NCBI GenBank assembly: GCA_027943335.1
Contig: BSBK01002085.1
Span: 788,501-852,500 of the forward strand
Source of the DNA: Chamaecyparis obtusa
Lineage: Eukaryota; Streptophyta; Pinopsida; Cupressales; Cupressaceae
Direction of reading: 5' to 3'
DNA length: 64,000 nucleotides
The translations under genes were made by a program, and so were the position numbers. Each line of letters begins with the position of its first letter. The stretch's first letter is position 1. Positions 1 to 10,690 of the stretch are shown here, piece by piece. The notes beneath the pieces were generated by a model that searched no databases, had not been told where the DNA came from, and saw only the letters and a list, made by a program, of their open reading frames with translations.

Positions 1-762
1 GAAGAAAGAAGACTGTAAAGATTTCACATGAATACAGTTTCATGCATGCCTAATCAGACTGGTTGAAGAAGAACCGAACTGCAGAGTTAACCGAGCGTCA
101 GAGAGCTATTACCAAGTGAAAGTAAGTTGGGGAAGTGAATTGAAATATTGATCAGAGGATTTGTATGGCCTTATAATAGATCTGAACATCTGCAAATTAA
201 GAAGTATTGTAATTAGATCAACTACTGTTTCAGTTTAACCATTGATACAAAAACTCTCCTAACCGAGTGGACTTAACCGTCTTATGTTATGCCCCTATGT
301 CATTCAATGAATGTACATTGTTATCCTATCAACCCCATAGTAAATGCTGGTTGAACAATAACTGTTAGTCTTAAATCCTCTAACAAGGTCACACCTAACA
401 GTGTGTTTGTAACCTTTAACAAGGTTGGCTCTTCACCGAGCTCACTTCAAAAGATTGAAAGTTATTTTGGGTTACCGATCCGAGGTGGTTTTTCCCTTAA
501 CAGGGTTTCCATGTTAAATCATTGTGCTATGTGTTTTTGTGATGATTTCTTTATTGTCATACTTTACATACTGCATATTTGATTTGGTCGGTAATCACAG
601 TGAGTAGATTAACTGGTAATCGGTAAAAGGCACAGACAGTTTAATAGTTTATGTTACCGAGCTACAAAATTTGTTGAAATTGTTTTGAGAGTTACATCTT
701 TGTTTTTCGGACTATAGGATAACTGATCTAACTGATTCACCCCCCTCTCAGTTATTCTAACA
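1..762 (+). repeat. Copia-1 5' LTR, 3' half
   Basis: Aligns without net indel to 7745-8506 in the 3' LTR. It ends in TTCTAACA immediately before the primer-binding site, giving the expected ...CA terminus. The start of this LTR lies left of the window. Confidence 0.93.
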
Positions 763-764
763 AT

Positions 765-776
765 TGGTATCAGAGC
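765..776 (+). other. Copia-1 primer-binding site (initiator tRNA-Met type)
   Basis: TGGTATCAGAGC lies 2 bases after the LTR end. This is the usual plant primer site complementary to the 3' end of initiator tRNA-Met, and it fixes the + orientation of the element. Confidence 0.9.
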
Positions 777-828
777 ACATTGGTTGCTTGGAACAAAATT
801 TTAAGGACTTCAGCAGAAAAATCACAAG

Positions 829-2199
829 ATGTATAAGAGGAAAGTGTCGAAGCTGAACAAGGACAACTTTACAATATGGCAAAGCCGAATGAAACTTCAC
901 ATATCTGGAATCGGGGATTCTGCCCTACATCTACTTGAACATGGCTACTTACAACCACCGACTGGACCTTTGACTCTTGATCAACTGAAAGATCAACATG
1001 AACACAATATGACTATGATAGAGATTGCTGCTGCTCTATCTGATGCTAAATTTAAGGATGTCAAAGATTGCATTACTTCAAAGGAAATGTGGGATAAACT
1101 TGCTCAAGTCTATGGTGGTGATGCAAATGTGAAGAGAGCCAGAGCTGAAAGCTAGAGAGGCAGATTTGATGATATGAAAATGAAGGAGAAAACATTACAC
1201 AATATTCAAACTGAATTAAAGAGGTAGTCAATGCTATCCGAGGATCTGGTGGTGTCATTGATGAAGATACAGTGGTAAGTAAGATTCTAAGAACCTTGTT
1301 GCCTGCATATGCAATCAAAATATCTGCTATACATGAAATGAGGTCTGCTCCTAGTAGCACTCTTACTCTTGATAGTCTGATTGGTAAGCTAACAACTTTT
1401 GAGTTGAACAATTTTGATAATAGTGTTGTACCGTCTGTTGAGTCTTCTTTTGTCTTCTCTGAAGATCAGTAAATCTAGCAGTAGACATGATATGAGGAAT
1501 AACAGTGATAGTAATACTGATGATGAGCTTGATGAACTTGAAGCTCTTATGGCCAGGAGGCTGCCTAAAGGTAAAGGTAGATATAAGGGAAAATTACCTT
1601 TAGCTTGTTTTAACTGTAGAGAAGTTGGCCATATTGCTGCTAGATGTCCCAACAGGAAGGAGGAAGATAAAGACCAAGACCGATCTAGTGATGGAAGCTA
1701 TGGAAGAAGAAACAACAGAGGTTACCAACACTACAACAGAAATAACCGAGATCACAAAGATAAGGGCAAAAAGGCATGTTATTTGGTTGAAGATGAGGAC
1801 ACCGACACCGACACCGATGGTGATGTTGAGGTAGTGTTTGTTGCAATGAAAGATGATTCAGAAGAAGAGGAAAGGCATGTAGAAATAGCACTCATTTCTA
1901 AAATTAGTAAAAATGATACTTGGATCATTGATAGTGGCTGTACACATCACATGACTAGCGATGAAGATAAGTTTGATCATATTGAGCATTATAATGGAGG
2001 ATCAGTAAGAATGGGTAATGATACACCTTGCATGGTTAAAGGAAAAAGATCTTTATTGATAAATGATAAAATCAGATGTGATAATGTTTATTGGGTAAAA
2101 GGACTAAACTACAATTTGCTAAGTGTGGCACAGCTTAACAACTCAGGTCACCGAGTGGCATTTGAAAGTAAGAAGGTGAAGATCTATAATGAAAGTTGA
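829..2199 (+). pseudogene. Copia-1 gag and protease, frameshifted
   Basis: Gag is the structural capsid protein and protease matures the polyprotein. The reading starts at ATG 829, 53 bases after the primer site, with a Copia gag N-terminus (FTIWQSRMK motif). It stops at a TAG at 1153-1155. Gag similarity continues at 1272-1472 in another frame, then at 1414-2199 in the first frame. The latter part holds a CCHC knuckle (CFNCREVGHIAARC, about 1604-1645) and then the aspartic protease site WIIDSGCTHHMT with Asp at 1930-1932, which looks intact. An acidic stretch with repeated Asp-Thr codons (1797-1830) links the two. The same gene in Copia-4 (49713-51233) aligns throughout, which supports the assignment. 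Two frameshifts and one stop mean it is not functional. Confidence 0.88.
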
Positions 2200-2854
2200 A
2201 AGCTTGTCGGAATAGGAGGACAATCAAAAGGTAACTTATTTTATCTTGACAATGCTGAGACTTCTTGTTTACTGGTGAAAAATGAAGATGCATGGTTAAG
2301 GCATAAAAGGTTATGTCATGTAAACTTTGATAACATGATTAAGATCAGTAAAAAGAGAAAAGTTAGAGGACTACCTAGTCTAACTAAACCAGATCATGTT
2401 ATCTGTCATCATTGTCAAAAAGGGAAGATGAAAAAATCTAGTTTTAAGAGTAAAAACTATTCAACAAAAACAATCTTGGAATTAGTTCACACCAATCTAT
2501 GTGGTCCCATGAGAACTCAAAGCTATTATGGTGATAGATACTTTATTTTGTTTGTTGATGATTACATTGGATTTGTAAAGAACCTAAATTGGCTCTTCTT
2601 GTTTACTCAATATTAATTCCGAAATAGTTGCAAATTATGTCTCAAATTGATCAAACAGCAGCAAATTTAAATATATATTCCCAGACAGGAAATATTGAAT
2701 TACACTTCAAATCGTATCTATATTTCCTTTTGCATAAACAAACTCATAACATCTTATTTCTTTTTAAAAAAAACAAATAGGCACTTGAATTGATCGGACT
2801 TTTCCAATTAATATATCTGCTGCGCTGGTGAAGACACTGCTTTGAATTAGGAAG

Positions 2855-3138
2855 CACGTGACTGTTATTTGACAGTACATGATTATGTTTGATGAATACC
2901 GTGCCCAGAATTGTTACAGTCGCCTGTTACTAACATCCAAACTGGTCGCAGCGCCAAGGAAAGATGCGGCCACCTCTGTTATTGACCCACGTGAGCCCAC
3001 CCTTTAGCCCAAGGGAAAATGCTAATCAGTCCCCACGTCCAAGCACGTGATCAAAAAATATTAGCACTAGCAACAGACCAGAAATTGTGGCGAGATTATG
3101 ACTCACGTTTTTAATTGGAAATGCAGCATATAAAATAT
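2855..3138 (+). promoter_or_regulatory. Promoter-like segment: three G-boxes and a TATA box
   Basis: CACGTG occurs at 2855-2860, 2988-2993 and 3044-3049, with a related CACGTC near 3034. A strong TATA box, TATAAAATAT, follows at 3129-3138. In plants, clustered CACGTG sites upstream of a TATA box are binding sites for bZIP and bHLH factors and are common in ABA- or light-responsive promoters. The arrangement points to a captured host promoter reading to the right. Activity is not shown. Confidence 0.55.
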
Positions 3139-3371
3139 CCAAACCCCAAACACTCTGATAATCTTTCTTTCGTACCCGACTTTCAATGCTCAGGAAGAAG
3201 TTAACTAGACACCCAAGATAATTATACCAGAACTTTTAATTATTGAACTCCCCACACAATTCCATCAGCAATTCAAATTCCCAGATTAAAACCCTCTCCA
3301 AATTCAATATACAACAACATCGATTTGAGAATCACAAAGTGATCAGAGGTAAAATTCACCACCGACAGAAG

Positions 3372-3462
3372 ATGGCTCAAATTACTAGATGAGGAATCTG
3401 TCCTCGAAACCCTAGCCAGAGCTAGATTCTTCACGAACTTCAAAATAATAATGATTGCATAA
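3372..3462 (+). pseudogene. Short exon-like fragment downstream of the captured promoter
   Basis: ATG 3372 lies about 240 bases after the TATA box in a strong plant start context (AAGATGGCT). Its frame stops after six codons, but a neighbouring frame carries an open stretch reading LDEESVLETLARARFFTNFK up to TAA at 3460-3462. One frameshift or a missed splice would connect the two. A possible 5'-UTR donor (GAGGTAAAA) occurs near 3349. The product is not recognised, and this could be the first exon of a captured gene. Confidence 0.35.
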
Positions 3463-4798
3463 AAGATAATGAAAGTGCTTTTTCAAATAGAATATATAGG
3501 CTTTTAGAAAAAGCACTTTTTAATATTTTCACTTTATTGGCTTTTAAAAATAACTCCACTTTATAACATAAAGTTATAAAGTCATACTTTATTAAATTAA
3601 ATCAACATGATATAATTTAATAAGGCCCTTTTAAATTTCAAGCCATAGAACTGTCTTACTGCAATCAACGAACTTTTGAAAAGGCACCAGGACCAACTGC
3701 TCAACCAAGAATAGACACTGCCCTACCAGAAATAGACACTGCTAAAAAAAAGACTTACCCAGAATAGTAAATTCGTTCCAAAAACTCCCGGAGACCCTCA
3801 AAACACAATGTCAGCTCACGAGGATCGCATTGATGAACTGACTATGCTCAATTGCAGAGACCTGCTAAATCGGGGACATTACAAGATTGATGACTGTTAT
3901 GTTTCTAAAAGAGAAATTTGAAGCATTTAAGATGTTTACATGGTACAAGGCTAAAGCAGAAAAAGAAACTGGAAAAGAACTGAAATGCTTAAGATCTCAT
4001 AGAGGCGATGAGTTTATTTATGATGAATTCACTAACTATTGTAATGAGCATGGCATCAAAAGACAAGTTTCTGCACCGAGAACACCGCAGCAGAATGGGA
4101 TTGCTAAAAGGAGAAATAGATCTATTGTTGATTGTGCAAGAACACTGATGATTGAAAAGAATGTTGCACAGATGTATTGGAGAGAAGCAGTTAGCACAGC
4201 TGTATATGTACTGAACCGAGTACAACTAAAGAAAGACACAAACAAAACACCCTACGAGTTCTGGTTTGGACACACACCGAGTGTAAGTTACTTCAGAATT
4301 TTTGGTAGCAAATATTTTATTCTGAAAGATGATAGGAATGGGAAATTTGACTCTAAAGGTTATGAGGGAATATTTCTTGGATATTCTACTAAAAGAAAAG
4401 CTTACAAGTGTCTGTATAAGGTTACTAATAAGATGATTGAAAGTGCTAATGTTAGCGTTGATGAATTTGCTAATAAAAATAATGAAGAAAGCATTGACCC
4501 GGAAGACTATGGTAAATTCACTTATGTTGAGCATCCAGAGTACCTACCGAAGCCACAGGCAGAGTCGACCGAACATCAGGAAAATAAAACCGAGGAACAA
4601 CAAAGGGAAATCGAGGATCAAGAAGAAGTTACCCAGTAAGAAAATGAACCTGAACAGAATGAAGAACAAAGAAGAGATCAAGTGCTAGCAAGATTTGTCA
4701 GAAGACATCATCCTGAGAACCAAATCATTGGAGACAAGCATGTTGGCATGCTAACAAAAAGTTAAGACAAAACACATGCTTAGTTTGTGAGTTTCAAC

Positions 4799-6461
4799 CG
4801 AAGAATGTTAAGGTTGCATTTGAGAATGATGAATGGGTCAATGCTATGAATGAAGAGATTGAACAAATTGAGAAAAATAAGACATGGACTTTAGTACCTA
4901 GACCAAAAGATAAAAATGTTATCGGTACTAGATGGATTTCCAGAAACAAGCTGAATGAAAATAGAGAGGTTACAAGAAACAAAGCTAGACTTGTTTGCAA
5001 GGAATATGCACAAGAAGAAGGTATTGACTATGGTGAAACTTTTGCACCTGTTGCTAGACTGGAAGGAGTCCGCATGTTACTTGCATGTGCTAGACATAAG
5101 AAATTTAAGGTATATCAAATGGATGTTAAGTCAGCTTTTCTGAATGGAATACTAGAAGAGGAGGCCTATGTCTTTTGCACCTGTTGCTAGACTGGAAGGA
5201 GTCCGCATGTTACTTGCATATGCTGCACATAAGAAATTTAAGGTATATCAAATGGATGTTAAATCAGCTTTTCTGAATAGAATACTAGAAGAGGAGGTCT
5301 ACATAGAACAATCAAAAGGATTTGTTGATCTAAATAAGAAAGACATGGTATGTAGATTGCATAAAGCTTTATATGGATTGAAGCAAGCACCGAGGGCATG
5401 GTATGAAAGGTTACATACTTATCTTTTAAGTATTGGTTTTGTAAGAACTAATGAAAACAACAATTTGTACATGAAAGGAGGATCTAATGATACTATTTTG
5501 ATTGCTGAAATATTTGTGGATGATATAATTTTTGGAGGACAAGATCATATTTGTAAATCATTTGTTGATGAGATGAGAAAAAAATTTGAAATGTTTATGT
5601 TTGGAAAGATTAAATTCTTTCTAGGCTTGCAGGTTATTCAGCAAGATGATGAAATTTTCATCACACAGTCAAAGTACATTCAGGAAGTATTGAGAACATT
5701 TGGCATGGAAGATGCTAAACCAGTAGGAAAACCGATGGTCACAGGCTGCAAATTGACTAAAGATGATGAATCTACAAAGGTAAATCAAACACTATACTGA
5801 TCTATGATTGGTAAACTGATGTATGTTGTACGCAGTAGGGCTGATATTGCACATGCAGTAGGGATTGTGGCTAGATTTTCTGCCAATCCAAAGGATTCAA
5901 ATATGGTTGTAGCAAAACGAATCTTGAGATACCTAAAGGAAACAGAGTATGGTTTATGGTATCCTAAGGAAGGCAAATTTGAACTCAGAATTTACACCGA
6001 CGCAAATTGGGCTCGAAATATAGATGACAAAAAGTACAACGGGAGGAGCATTTTTCTTTGGTGAAAGACTTGTAACTTGGACAAGTAAGAAACAACCTTG
6101 TATTTCTCAGTCTACTGCCGAAGCAGAGTATGTTGCTACTGCTACAAACTCTTCAAACATTGCTTATATCAAATAAGTGTTGGAAGGGATGAATGAAGTA
6201 ATCACTGAGCCGGTGATTATATATTGTGACAACATTGGTGAAATAAATATTTCTAAGAATCCTGTAATGCATTCGAAAACAAAGCATATATCAATTAAGT
6301 ATCACTACTTAAGAGAACAAGTACAGAAGAAGCAAGTCAAACTGGAATATGTTACATCAAAGGAGCAACTTGTTGATATTTTTACCAAGCCTCTACTGAA
6401 GGACACTTTTGAATACTTGAGGACTAGACTTGGGGTCCGTCCCCTGTCTACCTGTCACTAA
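4799..6461 (+). pseudogene. Copia-1 reverse transcriptase and RNase H
   Basis: RT copies element RNA into DNA and RNase H removes the template. The RT begins near 4799 and shows the usual Copia blocks: [57 protein letters not shown], and the polymerase site [10 protein letters not shown] near 5512. A 133-bp tandem duplication at 5039-5304 shifts the frame in the middle of RT. A TGA follows at 5798-5800, after which the frame continues. RNase H spans about 5990-6461 with the DANWA, STAEAEYVA and CDNIGEINIS motifs. It has a TGA near 6062, a frameshift and a TAA near 6174. The C-terminus is the normal Copia FTKPL block. Confidence 0.88.
5039..5304 (+). repeat. Tandem duplication, 133-bp unit, inside Copia-1 RT
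   Basis: CTTTTGCACCTGTTGCTAG starts at 5039 and again at 5172. The following bases match through the MDVKSAFLN block with only a handful of differences, giving two head-to-tail copies. The unit length is not a multiple of three, so the duplication breaks the RT frame. Confidence 0.9.
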
Positions 6462-7007
6462 TGTGATCTGGAGGTTGCATCAACCTAATCTTATCAGAAG
6501 ATCATTCATGTTGATGCAACATAGTTCACACTTTGGATTATGTCTAAGGTTGTGAAAGATTTGAGGAGCTAGAACAGAGAATTGGCATATCAGTATACCG
6601 AGATACATTGTCTGCACCAAACAACAGAGTTACTTGGCTATTGTAGAGCTGTATGTTTTATGTTTTTCTTTGGCATTGTTGTCAAAGAGAGAGATAAACA
6701 ATATGAGAGATAAACAGAAAGATCAATGGACTATCTATCTAAGGGAGAGATAATCTGAGAAAGTCAGGGAAAGACTTGAATATTTGTTGCTGAGAACAGA
6801 AGGAATCTGAGAGTTGAAAAGATCAAATCTACAGAGGAAAGTCTAAACTTGTAATGTTGTTACGTGGTGATTAAACATATTAAATATCAAGCTAGGGAGA
6901 GCTTACCGAGCTACAACATTTACTTACATAGTTTTGGAATACATGTTTGGTATGTGTATGGCATATTTCATATTGCTTGTGTTGACATCAATGCCAAAGG
7001 GAGAGAT
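6462..7007 (+). other. Copia-1 3' untranslated region and polypurine tract
   Basis: There is no coding sequence here. It contains purine-rich runs, and the last one (CAAAGGGAGAGAT, about 6995-7007) lies directly before the 3' LTR and is the best candidate primer for plus-strand synthesis. Confidence 0.7.
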
Positions 7008-8506
7008 TGATGAACTACAACTGATTGAATACCTGAATGACTTGAAGATCAGTGATTAGAGATCACCGAATTTCTGAAATGATATGTAAGATAATTAAAT
7101 CAGTCATTATGTTGTCATTGATGTCAACTTGTTTTGACAGTACTTATTATGTTAGTTACTAGCATCTAAACATCTGAAGAAGGGAGAAGAGATAAAGAAT
7201 TGAGATATTTACATAGAGAAAGATGGATATGACAGATGAGGATAAGGAATACCTTGGGTAACTTATTGATGAGTCTATGACTTCATACTGTTGACTTCAT
7301 TATGTTGCATTAATCTATTATGAAGATGGAAGCAAAATTGTACAAGGCAATGTGGTCGGTAAATGAAGCACTTCAGTATACACTGAGCCAGTGTAGTGTA
7401 TACCGAGCAACAGTATTAACCAAGCTTGTTTTCACCGACGCATTTCTTTGTTAACCGAGTATGGATGAAAGTATTAAATGCTTAGTTCAGCCGACTGAAT
7501 TTGATGAGCTGGAAATTGTTATGATTTCGAGATTGAAGATAAATTTTGTTATGAGATCCACCACTGACAAAACTCGGAGAAGATCTAAAAGATGGAATTG
7601 AAACATGTTTCTGACACAACTGCTGAGGAAGGTTTAAGAGGCAAAATCAACAAAGAAGATTAAGCGGCAAAATTTGATGGTTGATATGAAAACGATTTAT
7701 CTGTCTATATAAGAGATATGAGTTTCACTGTTGAAACTATGCCGGAAGAAAGAAGACTGCAGAGATTTTGCGTGAATACAGTTTCATGCATGCCTAATCA
7801 GACTAGTTGAAGAAGAACCGAACTGCAGAGTTAATCGAGTGTCAGAGAGCTATTACCGAGTGAAAGTAAGTTGAGGAAGTGAATTGAAATATTGATCAGA
7901 GGATTTGTATGGCCTTATAATAGATCTGAACATCTGCAAATTAAGTTGTATTGTAATCAGATCAACTACTGTTTCAGTTTAACCATTGATACAAAAAATC
8001 TCCTAACTGAGTCGACTTAACCGTCTTATGTTATGCCCCTATGTCATTCAATGAATGTACATTGTTATCCTATCAACCCCATAGTGAATGCTGGTTGAAC
8101 GATAACTGTTAGGCTTAAATCCTCTAACACGGTCACACCTAACAGTGTGTTTGTAACCTTTAACAAGGTTGACTCTTCACCGAGCTCACTTCAGAAGAGT
8201 GAAAATTATTTTGGGTTACCGATCCAAGGTGGTTTTTCCCTTAATAGGGTTTCCACGTTAAATCATTGTGTTATGTGTTTCTATGATGATTTCTTTATTG
8301 CCATAATTTACATACTGCATATTTGATTTGGTCGGTAATCACAATGAGTAGATTAACTGGTAATTGGTAAAAGGCACAGACAGTTTAATAGTTTATGTTA
8401 CCAAGCTACAGAATTTGTTGAAATTGTTTTGGGAGTTACATCTTTGTTTTTGGGACTATAGGATAACTGTTCTAACTGATTCACCCCCCTCTCAGTTATT
8501 CTAACA
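7008..8506 (+). repeat. Copia-1 3' LTR, complete, about 1.5 kb
   Basis: Begins TGATGAAC right after the polypurine tract and ends TTCTAACA, so it has TG...CA termini. A TATA box, TATATAAG, lies at 7706-7713. From 7745 onward it is the partner of bases 1-762. The flank after 8506 is part of another element's LTR, so Copia-1 appears to have landed in that sequence. Confidence 0.88.
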
Positions 8507-8776
8507 AGTTCTATGAGTTAAGGGTTTCATTAAGGTGAACTCTTGTATAAATGCAGGTCATAGGACGCAAGGAAAGTTGTTGATAGTTGCTGAATAGGGA
8601 GAGCAGAGAAGAGAGATATCACAGTCACTAGAGGTGAAAGCCGACAAAGAGGCAGAAAAGATTCAACAGCCAAGCAAACCAGGGAAGAGATCAACAGGTA
8701 TGATCTCATCAGACAGTCAGTGTCATATGAGATCATTGCTTTTATAAGGAGTGAAAGCAAATTGAAATCCCTCTAT
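8507..8776 (+). repeat. LTR fragment of the Copia-3 family
   Basis: This segment matches the reverse complement of the LTRs at 27700-28505 and 33638-34701. Examples are the shared stretches around TATAAATGCAGGTCATAGGACGC, ATCATTGCTTTTATAA and GCAAATTGAAATCC. It starts at the Copia-1 boundary and stops abruptly at the LINE, so it is only a middle piece of an LTR, in + orientation. Confidence 0.85.
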
Positions 8777-10205
8777 CAGGGTGAACCCTGTCTTCCTTCC
8801 CTAAAATTGGCTCTGATCATTATCCTCTGATGTTGGAAGTCAACCTTATCAATGCTCCCAAGCATTTTCCTTTCCGGTTTGAGAAGATGTGGATAAACCA
8901 CCCTAACCTAGAGAATAAAATCTCTGAATGGTGGAATATTAGAATTGAGGGTACTGCCATGTTCAAGGTTACCAAAAGGCTTAGAAACATTAAGGAAAAA
9001 ATCAAAATTTGGAATAAAGAGGTTTTTGGAGACATTTTCCGATAGAAGAATAAGGTTAAAACTGACCTTTCTACTATTCAGGATGCCATTCAAAATCATG
9101 GTCTATCGGACTCTCTTAAAGCTGAAGAGCAGAAAGCCCTTGTTAGTTACCATGATCTAATATCCAAAGAGGAAATCTACTAGCGCCAGAGATCTAGGGC
9201 GGTTTAGCTTCGGGTAGGGGACAGAAATAGAAAGTTCTTCCACCTGACTACTCTAAAACACAGAGCTGCCAATCGTATAGCTAAAATTTCTAAGGACAAT
9301 GATGAGATCCACAAAAAAGAAGATATCAAGATTGCTGCTGTCAATTACTTTTCCTCTTTACTCTCTGCTGATTTTAATCTTGATAGGGATAACCAAGATA
9401 AATTATTGGAAGCTATCCCTAGTATTGTTAACCAAGATCAAAATAAGACTCTGCAGGCTATTCCTTCCAATAAGGAGATTAAGGATGCTGTCTTTTCTTT
9501 TGAATGTGATAAGGCTCCTGGCCCTGATGGGTTCCCTATGTTCTTTTTTCAAAAATTCTGGTTTACAGTTGAGAAGGATGTTTCTAATGCTGTGAAGGAG
9601 TTCTTTGGTTGTAGAAGACTTCTCAAAGAAATCAATGGCACTTTCTTAGCCTTGGTTCCTAAAATTGTTGGAGCTCATTCTTTTGATCAATTCAGGCCTA
9701 TCAGTCTGTGCAATTCCTTCTATAAGATCTTCTCTAAAATCTTAACTACAAGACTTCTGAAAATTCTTCCTAATTTGATAGCTCCTCAGCAGAATGGTTT
9801 TATTCTTGGAAGACAAATTCTGGATTTCGTTGTTCTGGTTCATGACAACATACACTCTGCCATCAAGGGAGACAAACAGGGCTTTATCCTCAAATTTGAT
9901 TTGGCTAAATCTTATGACCGTGTTGATTGAAATTTTTTATGTTTGATTGCAGTTTGGTTTTAATGAGAGAGTCGTTCAAATTATATATCAACTGATCTCT
10001 ACTGCTTCCTTTGCAGTTATTATTAATGGCTCTCCTTCCAATTTTTTCAAAAATTCCAGAGGCCTCAGACAAGGAGACCCTATATCGCCTATTCTGTTTA
10101 CTCTTTTGGCAGAAAGCATGGGAAGATACTTTCAGCTCTTGGTCTCTAAGGGTGTTATCCAAGGTCTTCAGCCCTCATCCAACCCCTTAACGTGTTCTCT
10201 TTAAT
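8777..10205 (+). pseudogene. L1-type LINE fragment: end of endonuclease and most of reverse transcriptase
   Basis: The first readable motif is GSDHYPLM near 8809-8829, the conserved SDH end of an APE-type endonuclease. RT blocks follow: KAPGPDGFPMFFFQKFW (about 9508), FRPISLCNSFYKIFSKIL, QNGFILGRQILD, LKFDLAKSYDRVD (catalytic Asp block, about 9890) and GLRQGDPISPILFTLLAES (about 10060). This order is typical of plant L1 ORF2 proteins. Stops occur near 9043, 9181, 9205 and 9928, and the frame shifts near 9940. The copy breaks off just where the FADD polymerase motif should come, and the rest of RT and the poly(A) tail are absent. The left end is also truncated against the LTR fragment. Confidence 0.88.
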
Positions 10206-10690
10206 TTTGGGGTAATTCTAGATTTCTTTTATAGACAAGTCTAAACTATGATTTTATAATCAACATTAATGTTTGTACATTTATATGTTCACTAAAGATG
10301 ATGATATGGATACCATATAGAATGAATCTTATATTCATTAGAGATGGATTCCTATAACTAGAGGGGGCTAGAAGAAATTGTTATAGTTTCCCTAGTCTCG
10401 ACATTATTATAATCTCTTGTAGGCAGTATATATACTGATGTCAGTCATATGCATATGCGTAGGCTTGGAGAGCATTTATTGCTTCCAAGAGATTCTTATG
10501 GGCAATGCTCTATGGGAAGACATGTCGATAGCCCGGTTGCTTAGGGTGGATCTCATATCCCTCAAGCCGAAAATCGGGAATTCTGTGAAGCCCGACCTAG
10601 AGGCAGCCTTAAGAATCAAATCCCCCTTACTAACTTAGAATAGAGTAAGATTCATGTAAATATCATGTAAAATTCTCTACTAACGTCGGT
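10206..10690. other. Unassigned stretch between LINE and Tat-like remnant
   Basis: No convincing gene. It has LTR-like character (TATATATAC near 10428 and an end reading TAAATATCATGTAAAATTC), but no partner copy in the window. A 66-codon + ORF at 10438-10638 has no recognisable domain and I do not call it. Confidence 0.4.

Larger units (their letters stand above)
2569..3875. mobile_element. 1.3-kb insertion in Copia-1 integrase, flanked by ACATT repeats
   Basis: ACATT occurs at 2564-2568 and again at 3876-3880. Reading straight from one copy across to the sequence after the other leaves integrase in frame, so this is a clean insertion with a 5-bp target duplication. The ends (GGATTTG ... ATCGGGG) are not TG/CA and show no clear terminal inverted repeat. 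No transposase or reverse transcriptase is visible. The content looks like host gene DNA: G-boxes, a TATA box, a short exon-like stretch, then an AT-rich tail with a perfect 10-bp inverted repeat (3475-3484 with 3507-3516). It could be a gene-capturing element or a retroposed or filler fragment. The class is unknown. Confidence 0.7.
2275..4639 (+). pseudogene. Copia-1 integrase, split by an insertion and with altered catalytic residues
   Basis: Integrase joins the cDNA to host DNA. The part at 2275-2568 holds the HHCC zinc finger (HKRLCHVNF ... CHHCQKG) and the start of the core. The rest of the core and C-terminus is at 3881-4639. Between them lies a 1307-bp insertion flanked by ACATT, and skipping it keeps the frame. 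The three catalytic positions are all changed: the first Asp is Asn (HTNLCGP), the second is His (LRSHRGDEF), and the Glu after TPQQNG is Lys (GIAKRRN). Family knowledge says DDE is needed for strand transfer, so this copy should be inactive. The Glu-to-Lys change is also present in Copia-4. Confidence 0.86.
1..8506 (+). mobile_element. Copia-1, SIRE-like LTR retrotransposon, degenerate, left end outside window
   Basis: Two LTR copies (1-762 and 7008-8506) bracket a tRNA-Met-type primer site, gag with a CCHC knuckle, protease, integrase, reverse transcriptase and RNase H in the Copia order, all on the + strand. Window base 1 aligns with 7745 in the right LTR and the offset stays constant to the LTR end, so only the 3' half of the 5' LTR is inside the window. 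By eye the LTR halves differ at roughly 40 positions in 762, many of them C/T or G/A, so the insertion is fairly old. The coding region carries several stops and frameshifts, a 1.3-kb insertion in integrase and a 133-bp duplication in RT. The left target duplication cannot be checked. Confidence 0.93.

Noticed and set aside
1073..1411. 112-codon minus-strand ORF
   Set aside because: Antisense of Copia-1 gag. The protein shows no domain and the + strand reading aligns with gag.
1685..1891. 68-codon minus-strand Pro/His/Leu-rich ORF
   Set aside because: Mirror of the acidic Asp-Thr repeat on the + strand.
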